Shown here one piece after another: positions 1 through 5,172 of a stretch of DNA of 6,816 nucleotides. The notes below the pieces were generated by a model, which saw only the letters and a program-made list of their open reading frames with translations, had not been told where the DNA came from and ran no database searches. The stretch comes from Proteiniphilum sp. GTDB taxonomy: Bacteria; Bacteroidota; Bacteroidia; Bacteroidales; Dysgonomonadaceae. Position 1 is the stretch's first letter, and the number at the start of each line of letters is the position of its first letter. The position numbers and the translations under genes are program-made. The stretch covers positions 1 to 6,816 of the forward strand of contig JAENWZ010000119.1 in assembly GCA_016649795.1 (NCBI GenBank), in the 5' to 3' direction.

Positions 1-1
1 G

Positions 2-379
2 ATTGATTTCCTTTTCGAGAATCTTGAACAGTTTGGAGACCCTAAAAATCATATTGAAAAAGCAATTGATTACTCAACGAAGGAGTTTGACTCTTTTGGC
101 GGATTCACCATGTTGTTGCAGGAGGAGGATAAAATAATGGGGGCAGTGGTGATCAACCGGACTGGTATGAACGGCTATATCCCGGAGAACATTCTGGTCT
201 ATATCGCAATTGATAAAAACAGCAGAGGTGTAGGGCTCGGGAAGAAGCTGATGCAGAAAGCGATAGAACATGCCGATGGTGACATAGCCCTGCACGTGGA
301 GGCAAACAATCCGGCAAAGAAACTTTACGAGAGACTGGGTTTTACCAATCCTTACCTGGAGATGAGGTTAAAAAAATAA
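2..379 (+). CDS. GNAT-family N-acetyltransferase, 5' end cut by window edge
   Basis: The frame is open from the window edge to the TAA at 377-379, giving 125 residues; the true start lies upstream. An internal ATG at 110 would remove the first part of the fold, so I do not use it. The core GNAT acetyl-CoA binding motif is visible as 'SRGVGLGKKLM' (RGxGxG type) after the beta strand 'NILVYIAID'. The later 'HVEANNPAKKLYERLGF' is the usual GNAT C-terminal strand-helix-strand with the Asn and Tyr commonly seen near the active site. The family transfers an acetyl group from acetyl-CoA to an amine; the substrate cannot be read from sequence. At about 140 residues expected in total, only some 10-20 residues should be missing. 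The stop is two bases before the racemase start, so the two are almost certainly co-transcribed and probably translationally coupled, hinting at an amino acid or its derivative as substrate (inference). Confidence 0.9.
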   Translation: MDFLFENLEQFGDPKNHIEKAIDYSTKEFDSFGGFTMLLQEEDKIMGAVVINRTGMNGYIPENILVYIAIDKNSRGVGLGKKLMQKAIEHADGDIALHVEANNPAKKLYERLGFTNPYLEMRLKK

Positions 380-381
380 TT

Positions 382-1479
382 ATGGCTGAACTGATCATAC
401 ATTCAGAGAAGATAAAAAACAATATCAGATATCTAAGCGATTATTTTGACCGGCACAATATTCACTGGAGCCTTATTACCAAGGTGTTCTCAGGTGATAA
501 GGAGTTTCTTGAACAGATTCTGAGTGATGATGTGATTGATAAGATCAACTCTGTAGGCGATTCCCGGCTGACAAGCCTGAAGAACCTGAAGGCGGTAAAC
601 CCCAATATGCGCACTATCTATATCAAGCCACCGGCAGAGATATATGCAGAGGATGTGGTGAAATATGCCGATATCTCTCTCAACAGCTCCTATAGCACAA
701 TACAGTCGTTGAACGTGGCAGCCAAAAAAGCCGGTAAGATTCATCAGATTATCATCATGATTGAACTGGGTGAACTGCGTGAAGGGGTGAACCGTGATGA
801 TGTGATGACCTTCTACGAGAAGGTGTTCGATCTTTCCCATATCAATGTGATTGGTATAGGCTCCAACCTGGGTTGTATGTACGGGATTGAGCCAACATAC
901 GACAAACTCCTTCAGCTCTCAATATATAAAGAGCTGATCTCAGAAAAATTCAAGAAAAAACTGAAATTTGTTTCTGGAGGCTCCTCCATCACGCTGCCTT
1001 TGATTGAGCAGGGGAAAGTGCCTAAGGATATCAACCATTTCAGGATAGGGGAGGCGGCATTCTTCGGGGTGAGCCCCCTCAATAATAAGCAGTTTAAAGA
1101 GCTAAACACTGATACGTTCGAGTTTGAAGCCAACATCATAGAGCTGGAAAAGAAGAAGATCGTACCCGAAGGGGTGCTTAGCGATGCCAATATCGGACAT
1201 ACCGCCGATTTTGATGAGAGCAACAAGGATGAAACAACCGTTAAGGCAATCCTCGATTTCGGCATGCTCGATGTGGACTATGAGAATCTCGAAGCTTTGG
1301 ATGATGATATCAGCTTCGTAGGGATCACCTCCGACATGATGGTGGTGGATATCGGTTCCAACAAGACCAGAGAGGGAAATAAAAAATACAGGGTGGGCGA
1401 CCGGATCCGGTTCAAACCCAATTATATGGCTGTGGCGCGGCTGCTTAACTCCAAGTTTATCGATAAGCGGTTTGTCTGA
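382..1479 (+). CDS. PLP-dependent alanine/ornithine racemase-family protein
   Basis: This 365-residue protein has the alanine racemase N-terminal TIM-barrel architecture. Lys34 in 'SLITKVFSGD' is the expected pyridoxal-phosphate Schiff-base lysine. Other family marks are 'GDSRLTSLKNLK' (59-70), 'ADISLNS' (96-102), 'ELGELREGV' (128-136), the glycine-rich phosphate loop 'SGGSS' (198-202), 'RIGEAAFFG' (221-229) and a C-terminal beta domain with 'GITSDMMVVDIG' and 'YRVGDRIRFKPNY'. These match the alanine/ornithine racemase branch (Orr-like) better than classical biosynthetic Alr, from my memory of the family. The expected reaction is racemisation of an amino acid in the cytosol; which amino acid is not determinable here. 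The start is the ATG two bases after the acetyltransferase stop, fitting coupled translation. There is no obvious hairpin terminator immediately after it. Length is close to that of known Orr-like proteins, with no sign of damage. Confidence 0.87.
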   Translation: MAELIIHSEKIKNNIRYLSDYFDRHNIHWSLITKVFSGDKEFLEQILSDDVIDKINSVGDSRLTSLKNLKAVNPNMRTIYIKPPAEIYAEDVVKYADISLNSSYSTIQSLNVAAKKAGKIHQIIIMIELGELREGVNRDDVMTFYEKVFDLSHINVIGIGSNLGCMYGIEPTYDKLLQLSIYKELISEKFKKKLKFVSGGSSITLPLIEQGKVPKDINHFRIGEAAFFGVSPLNNKQFKELNTDTFEFEANIIELEKKKIVPEGVLSDANIGHTADFDESNKDETTVKAILDFGMLDVDYENLEALDDDISFVGITSDMMVVDIGSNKTREGNKKYRVGDRIRFKPNYMAVARLLNSKFIDKRFV

Positions 1480-1568
1480 ATCTGTTAAACAAAGTATTTC
1501 TTCCATGCATATAAGATTACAAGTTGCTTCACCTTTAATCGTGGACTAAAATCTATCAACATCGAATT

Positions 1569-1973
1569 ATGAAACAGATTAAGAATTATTTCTATTTGAT
1601 TGTGGGTGTTTTATCTGTTTTGTTCGCTTTTACCCACGCGATGAACGGACAATTAACCCTGTTGTCGGAAATTGATAAGACCTCGCTGGACTTGGGTACA
1701 AAAACCATCGTTCGTTATGTTTGGCATATCATCACGGCTGAAAACCTGATCTTCGGCGTGGTATTGATCTTCATGGCTTTTTATAGAGAGAGGGAAAAAG
1801 TACGGTTCGTGGCATGGCTGATTGCTACTGTATTGCTCACACGCTGGTTCGTCATCCTTTTATTCACTATGATGCACGACAGCGCTTCACTTACGGTAAT
1901 ACTTACGGATACAATCGCAATCATTCTACTCGTTGTGTTGCTGTTAATAGGTGCCAGGGTGAAAGACAAATGA
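1569..1973 (+). CDS. Uncharacterised four-helix inner-membrane protein
   Basis: I do not recognise a named function. The 134-residue product has four strongly hydrophobic segments at about residues 7-25, 50-71, 78-100 and 108-128, with short charged loops ('YREREKV' after helix 2) and a lysine-rich C-terminus. Histidines lie in or next to the first two helices (His23 in 'FTHAMNG', His53 in 'YVWHIITAENL'), a pattern I associate with a loose family of small four-helix membrane proteins of unknown role. It stands alone: 89 bases after the racemase stop and convergent with the minus-strand operon. I found no clear TAnnTTTG promoter box in the 89-base gap, so it may be read through from the racemase or use a poorer promoter. 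The start ATG at 1569 places the first helix right after a positively charged 'MKQIK', a sensible N-terminus. Confidence 0.8.
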   Translation: MKQIKNYFYLIVGVLSVLFAFTHAMNGQLTLLSEIDKTSLDLGTKTIVRYVWHIITAENLIFGVVLIFMAFYREREKVRFVAWLIATVLLTRWFVILLFTMMHDSASLTVILTDTIAIILLVVLLLIGARVKDK

Positions 1974-1996
1974 AGAAGGTTTTTGGGGAGCTTTAA

Positions 1997-2024
1997 AACA
2001 CCTGCCGGATAACCGGCAGGTGTT
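1997..2024. terminator. Inverted repeat between convergent genes, probable bidirectional terminator
   Basis: A perfect 12-base inverted repeat (AACACCTGCCGG / CCGGCAGGTGTT) with a four-base loop (ATAA) sits between the stop of the four-helix membrane gene (1973) and the stop of the winged-helix regulator gene (2034). The stem is GC-rich in its core. Flanking bases are T-rich on both sides but not a long T run (TTAATTA on plus, TTTTAAAG on minus), so it should work for both convergent transcripts, though perhaps not as a maximal intrinsic terminator in either direction. Confidence 0.85.
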
Positions 2025-2033
2025 AATTACCAC

Positions 2034-2318
2034 CTATTTTTTGATATAGCTCTGCAGCACTTTCACATAAGCGTCGAAGGCATCCACTCCGGCCTTTGTG
2101 ATCTTGCAGACGGTGCGGGGACGTTTCCCGTCGATATATTTCCTCACTTTGATATATCCGGCTTCATTCAGCTTATCGAGCTGGACGCTCAGATTTCCCG
2201 CGGTAGCACCGGTTTTTTCACGCAGAAAAACGAAGTCGGCCTCCTCTACGGAGAGCAGAAGGGACATGACTGCCAGTCGCAGTTGTGAATGAAGCAGCGG
2301 ATCCAACTCTTTAAACAT
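2034..2318 (-). CDS. Small winged-helix transcriptional regulator (HTH_34-like)
   Basis: A 94-residue single-domain DNA-binding protein. The N-terminal 'DPLLHSQLRLAVMSLLL' helix is followed by 'DFVFLREKTGATAGNLSVQLDKLNEAGYI' (about 28-56), a classic helix-turn-helix whose recognition helix covers roughly 39-52. The wing 'KVRKYIDGKRPRTVCKITKAG' follows, then a C-terminal helix likely used for dimer contacts. This matches the short winged-helix family related to MarR/ArsR regulators (PF13601 type); there are no metal-binding cysteine clusters as in ArsR sensors. Its ATG lies inside the last codons of the membrane gene (ATGTTTAA, 8-base overlap), so the two are translationally coupled. It is the last gene of the operon and probably autoregulates it or responds to a signal through its membrane partner (inference). 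Confidence 0.93.
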   Translation of the reverse strand: MFKELDPLLHSQLRLAVMSLLLSVEEADFVFLREKTGATAGNLSVQLDKLNEAGYIKVRKYIDGKRPRTVCKITKAGVDAFDAYVKVLQSYIKK

Positions 2319-2907
2319 TGCCTTGTACTTTTGCTTTGTAATTGAGATAATGTCCGGGGAGTATATTTCCGACCAGCATCACCAGCGCCATCAGCAGCGG
2401 GTAGTATGAAAATGACACTGTATTGTATAGCAATAGACATACCACACATACCGCTACTGAGATGTACATCCATCTGATTTTATATAGGGCTGTGGAAATA
2501 TAAAGGGCATAGGTATAGATAAAGGTGATTGCCGGGTAGGTGTACCAGCCCGCTTCACCTCTCAGCAGGATCATGATGGCCACCAGGCAGACCATAAAGC
2601 CGGCCCAGATGCGAAGGCTGATGGACCCGATATAGGTCACCACTCCGGGGTCTCGGTAATCCCTGATACCCATGATCACACTGATGAGGATCCCGAAGGC
2701 CGTTACCCCCAGCCAGATGAGGCCTATACCTTCACCTCTCGATGCAGTGAAATTGATCAATACAAAGTGTGCTATTGAAGCCAGAAAGATCAGGTAACCC
2801 CAGAGCAGGAAATGTTTTCCCGCTCCTTTTTTCATGTTTCCCCTGGCCGTGGAAATCATCTCACTGATGATCCGCAGGCTCTCCTGCTCATTTATATTAT
2901 TTTCCAT
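2311..2907 (-). CDS. Uncharacterised six-helix membrane protein coupled to the regulator
   Basis: The 198-residue product begins with a hydrophilic, amphipathic segment ('NINEQESLRIISEMISTARGNMKK', shown here in part) of about 30 residues. Roughly six hydrophobic helices follow, near 32-52, 60-80, 97-115, 121-141, 145-162 and 166-185, and the tail is short and basic. I recognise no catalytic motif or transporter signature. Its 3' end overlaps the start of the winged-helix regulator by 8 bases, and its start lies 24 bases after the stop of the exported protein gene, so it belongs to the same operon. Similar pairs of a small winged-helix regulator and a multi-helix membrane protein are common in Bacteroidota, from memory. 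A role as a signal-sensing or regulator-sequestering partner is only an inference. Confidence 0.85.
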   Translation of the reverse strand: MENNINEQESLRIISEMISTARGNMKKGAGKHFLLWGYLIFLASIAHFVLINFTASRGEGIGLIWLGVTAFGILISVIMGIRDYRDPGVVTYIGSISLRIWAGFMVCLVAIMILLRGEAGWYTYPAITFIYTYALYISTALYKIRWMYISVAVCVVCLLLYNTVSFSYYPLLMALVMLVGNILPGHYLNYKAKVQGNV

Positions 2908-2931
2908 AGGGTTCTATCTGTTGCATGTTAT

Positions 2932-3576
2932 TTATTCAGAATCAGTGTTGATCATCTGCAGGAAATACTTTCCCCAGTAGGGTTTTGAATAGTTTTTTTG
3001 CTCTTTACTGAAGAGTGCTTCCGCTTTTATCTTATCCTCAGCTCTGTTGCGTTTAGATTGCAGGAACGAGGGCAGATTTTGCTCAAAGAAGGCCAGCAGG
3101 ATCACAGGGCGTGGATTTTCTGGATTCAGGGTCATTGCATTCTCAAGTTTTGTGATGGTGGGTTGGAACAGCTGCTGCCCCATGGTCTCCGGATCCTGAC
3201 TAATCCGGCACATGTAATAATAACCCCACAGGTTCTCTACTTCCGACTTGTCGGCATCTTCCATCTCCTCCAGCCGCTTCAGGTATTTCTCTGCCTCTTC
3301 GAGTCTCATGCTGTTCTGATCCGAATTCATCTCCCAAAATGCCAGCTCTGTATTCAGGTAAGCTGCGTAATAGGTGGGAAGCCACTGCTTGTCGTAGGTG
3401 CCGGCAATTCTTTCAAAGCTGTTTTTGCACACCTGCAGATCGGCGGCATTCTGCACTTTGTCGAACTGGTCAATAGCAACCTCCATCGCCCTGGTGTAGG
3501 CTGCCTCATCTTGTGCTGTCAACGGCATAGCCAGTGAAAGGGTAAGCATAACGGCGAGTAAAGATAATGTTTTCAT
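2932..3576 (-). CDS. Exported helix-rich (TPR-like) protein of unknown function
   Basis: I chose the ATG at 3576, giving 214 residues, because it opens a textbook signal peptide ('MKTLSLLAVMLTLSLAMPL') with cleavage expected around 'TAQ|DEA' (residues 20-23). A longer frame starting at 3630 adds 18 residues with no signal character and overlaps the region just after the upstream stop. The mature part is charged and helical. It contains 'SFERIAGTYDKQWLPTYYAAYL' (split here: about residues 53-74), a coiled acidic stretch 'EEAEKYLKRLEEMEDADKSE' (93-112) and 'ENAMTLNPENPRPVILLAFF' (145-164), which looks like a tetratricopeptide-type helix pair. This resembles a Bacteroidota periplasmic family often found by TonB-dependent receptor genes (from memory, unverified). 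It sits between the truncated receptor gene (57-base gap) and the membrane gene (24-base gap), in one operon. Confidence 0.85.
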   Translation of the reverse strand: MKTLSLLAVMLTLSLAMPLTAQDEAAYTRAMEVAIDQFDKVQNAADLQVCKNSFERIAGTYDKQWLPTYYAAYLNTELAFWEMNSDQNSMRLEEAEKYLKRLEEMEDADKSEVENLWGYYYMCRISQDPETMGQQLFQPTITKLENAMTLNPENPRPVILLAFFEQNLPSFLQSKRNRAEDKIKAEALFSKEQKNYSKPYWGKYFLQMINTDSE

Positions 3577-3633
3577 AGGAATACTTTTTAAATAAATTTG
3601 TAAATATAGTTCAAAAATGAGTAGCTTCATAGG

Positions 3634-3897
3634 CTACATTTTTACCCAGTGTGAGGAATTTTCATAGCCTATCATGGAGACAGCCAGCCGTATAATGCCG
3701 GTTGCCGATGTCTCAAACCGGAAACGACCATCATCATCACTGCTTGTTCCCTCTATGCTGTTCACAATATAGATATTCGCATAAGCTACAGGATTGTGTT
3801 GCCCATCAACAACCCTGCCTGTAATGACAGTTGTCTGCCCCATGACAAGCAACTGAGGAATAAGCAACAGGATTGTTAACAGCATTTTTGGCTTCAT
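3634..3897 (-). pseudogene. N-terminal fragment of a TonB-dependent receptor-like protein (truncated)
   Basis: The reading frame encodes 87 residues: a signal peptide ('MKPKMLLTILLLIPQLLVMG', cleavage near residue 20), then 'VITGRVVDGQHNPVAYANIY' (24-43), 'GTSSDDDGRFRF' (50-61) and 'LAVSMIGYE' (71-79). This is the start of a carboxypeptidase-regulatory-like beta domain, which in Bacteroidota typically heads outer-membrane TonB-dependent receptors of 700-1000 residues. The frame stops inside that domain, soon after the 'IGYE' strand, with no plug or barrel. It has an intact start and a good promoter (3961-3992), so it is probably still transcribed as the first gene of the operon. It could instead be a genuine small secreted single-domain protein, but the domain is cut before its last strand, so a degraded receptor is more likely. 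A possible out-of-frame barrel tail follows at 3611-3661. Confidence 0.7.
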
Positions 3898-3960
3898 CTG
3901 TTTTTATTGTGAATGAAAAAATTTAGGCGCCAGTATTTTTCCTGTATCAGGTTTAGGTTG

Positions 3961-3992
3961 CAAATGTAAATAGGTTTATAATATAAACCAAA
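3961..3992 (-). promoter_or_regulatory. Bacteroidota-type promoter for the minus-strand operon
   Basis: Read on the minus strand there is a -33 box TTTG (3992-3989), a 20-base spacer, and a -7 box TACATTTG (3968-3961) that fully matches TAnnTTTG, the primary sigma factor consensus in Bacteroidota. Transcription should start around 3950-3956, leaving a leader of roughly 55 bases before the ATG at 3897. It is the only good promoter I see for the four genes down to 2034. Confidence 0.75.
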
Positions 3993-4164
3993 TCATTTTG
4001 TAATTTATTTACAGACAATTTATATTGATATTTTAGCCTATGAGCGGAGTGGGTAAATGCAACTCCATTCGGGTGACCTACGATGATCACAATGACATTC
4101 GGCCAGAGAAATAATGAGGATGATATATCGGATATCTATGCCTGGTGTAAGTATATAATAAAAC
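3993..4164. other. Non-coding part of the 3898-4315 intergenic stretch
   Basis: The 418 bases between the truncated receptor start and the peroxiredoxin stop hold the operon promoter at one end and the peroxiredoxin terminator and 3' region at the other. In between, I see an AT-rich block (about 3965-4035) and a small dyad GGAGT/ACTCC (4046-4066) but no convincing gene. A 61-codon plus-strand frame at 4083-4268 begins just after a stop, has no recognisable domain, and runs through the terminator hairpin, so I treat it as chance. Confidence 0.6.
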
Positions 4165-4193
4165 AAAGGGCTGAAGTTTCACTCCAACCCTTT
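4165..4193 (-). terminator. Intrinsic terminator of the peroxiredoxin transcript
   Basis: On the minus strand, AAAGGGTTGGAGT pairs with ACTTCAGCCCTTT across a GAA loop, giving a 13-pair stem with 11 Watson-Crick pairs and two G-U pairs, followed by GTTTTATTAT. On the plus strand the same two positions become C-A and A-C mismatches, so the hairpin is clearly built for minus-strand RNA. It lies about 122 bases past the peroxiredoxin stop, making a rather long 3' untranslated region. Confidence 0.82.
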
Positions 4194-4230
4194 CTGTTTA
4201 TCCGGCCTGAGAACAGTAATTCCTGCTTTT

Positions 4231-4252
4231 GCCGGTTACCTGCTTCACCGGT
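4231..4252 (-). other. Small hairpin in the peroxiredoxin 3' untranslated region
   Basis: CCGGT (4232-4236) and ACCGG (4247-4251) are inverted with a 10-base loop, lying between the peroxiredoxin stop and its terminator hairpin. The stem is short and lacks a T run, so it is not itself a likely terminator; it could help stabilise the mRNA end. It may also be chance. Confidence 0.3.
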
Positions 4253-4315
4253 TTATCACTCCCGGTAAAGAGACAGGTACTCAAGATGGTTTTTTAATTG
4301 AACATATAGTAAAGA

Positions 4316-4948
4316 TCACTTTTCTGAAAGATAATCGGCGATCCCTTCCTGAGTGGCGGAAAGGCCTTTGTCACCCTTGTGCCAGTCGGCGGGACAAACC
4401 TCTCCGTATTCTTCGGTGAACTGCAAGGCATCGATCACACGCAGGATCTCATCCACACTTCTTCCCAGCGGCATGTCGTTCACTACCTGGTGACGTACGA
4501 TACCGCTCTTATCGATCAGGAACAAACCACGGTAAGCTTCGGGTGAGCCTTTGAATATCACACTGCCATCTTCGTCGGTGGTGAACTTGCCTGCAAGCAC
4601 ATCATACGCCATGGAGATGGTCAGCGCGTGGTCGGCAACGATCGGGTAGGTGACACCCTGGATGCCGCCATCGTTCTTTGGCGTTTGCAACCATTTCCAG
4701 TGAGATACAGCTGAATCGGTTGAGGCTCCCACCACAACGGCGTTTCTCTCTTCAAACGCCTTAAGCTTATTCTGAAATGCAATAAGCTCTGTAGGACAAA
4801 CAAAGGTGAAGTCCGCGGGATAAAAGAAGAATACAACATATTTATTCCCGGTATAATCTGCGAGTGAAAAATTTTCTACTATTTCTGAACCGTTAATCAC
4901 GGCCTGCGTCCGGAATACCGGAGCTTTTTTTCCTACTAATACTGACAT
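4316..4948 (-). CDS. Typical 2-Cys peroxiredoxin (AhpC/Prx1 type)
   Basis: This thiol peroxidase reduces hydrogen peroxide, organic peroxides or peroxynitrite in the cytoplasm. In the 210-residue protein, the peroxidatic Cys51 lies in 'YPADFTFVCPTE', where Thr48 and Pro44 complete the PxxxTxxC signature, and the partner Arg140 is in 'AYRGLFLID'. The resolving Cys185 is in 'GEVCPADW', so the enzyme should form the head-to-tail disulfide dimer and decamer of the typical 2-Cys class. It has a GG-containing loop ('NDGGIQGVTYP', residues 92-102) near the place of the GGLG motif, but ends 'ADYLSEK' without the YF motif linked to overoxidation sensitivity. No ahpF-like reductase gene is adjacent, so the electron donor (thioredoxin or a distant AhpF) is unknown. 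The length and both cysteines are intact. It is a single-gene unit, divergent from guaB, with its own promoter (near 4982-4989) and terminator (4165-4193). Confidence 0.97.
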   Translation of the reverse strand: MSVLVGKKAPVFRTQAVINGSEIVENFSLADYTGNKYVVFFFYPADFTFVCPTELIAFQNKLKAFEERNAVVVGASTDSAVSHWKWLQTPKNDGGIQGVTYPIVADHALTISMAYDVLAGKFTTDEDGSVIFKGSPEAYRGLFLIDKSGIVRHQVVNDMPLGRSVDEILRVIDALQFTEEYGEVCPADWHKGDKGLSATQEGIADYLSEK

Positions 4949-4981
4949 AATAATTTCTGATTAAATGTTATGATCGAGGGA

Positions 4982-5012
4982 CAAAGGTATTGGTTTAAGT
5001 GATAGAAGAAAA
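4982..5012 (-). promoter_or_regulatory. Probable promoter of the peroxiredoxin gene
   Basis: The minus strand reads TACCTTTG at 4989-4982, a full match to the TAnnTTTG -7 box. The matching -33 position (5012-5009) is TTTT within a T-run rather than TTTG, so the upstream box is imperfect. The start of transcription would be near 4975, giving a leader of about 27 bases to the ATG at 4948. No clear OxyR or PerR site was identified. Confidence 0.65.
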
Positions 5013-5136
5013 AAATGAGGGATATATGATCTATTGAAAGTTTTTATAAGTGTAGAAGAAAATTTCTTTATGTTGCTATGCTACTCAAAATAATAAAATT
5101 AACATACTTATTACATCCTTATCGCAAAAAAATATG

Positions 5137-5144
5137 TAATTTTG
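5137..5144 (+). promoter_or_regulatory. guaB: -7 box of the probable guaB promoter
   Basis: TAATTTTG matches the Bacteroidota -7 consensus TAnnTTTG and sits 28 bases before the guaB ATG, so the leader would be only about 20-25 bases. I see no TTTG at the usual -33 spacing, which lowers confidence. No purine riboswitch or attenuator could fit in such a short leader. Confidence 0.55.
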
Positions 5145-5172
5145 CATGCAATAAAAATTAAAGGTATAGCTT

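Noticed and set aside
2998..3537. A 179-codon plus-strand frame opposite the exported protein gene
   Set aside because: It is the antisense shadow of a gene with a clear signal peptide and operon context, and its translation has no recognisable domain.
3577..3630. An N-terminal extension of 18 residues for the exported protein (start at 3630)
   Set aside because: The extension would bury a perfect signal peptide that starts at the ATG at 3576, and the added residues look like translated AT-rich leader.
3627..4044. A 10-base inverted repeat (TCATAGGCTA at 3627-3636 and TAGCCTATGA at 4035-4044) flanking the truncated receptor and its promoter, suggestive of an invertible element
   Set aside because: The similarity does not extend beyond 10 bases, several such matches are expected by chance at this spacing in a window of this length, and no recombinase gene is present.
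4083..4268. A 61-codon plus-strand open frame in the intergenic stretch
   Set aside because: It begins just after an in-frame stop, shows no domain or signal peptide, has no promoter box, and runs through the terminator hairpin of the opposite strand.
5002..5034. A possible OxyR site upstream of the peroxiredoxin gene
   Set aside because: Only two of the four ATAG/CTAT elements are present and their spacing (25 bases between) does not fit the standard motif, so it is not listed as a feature.
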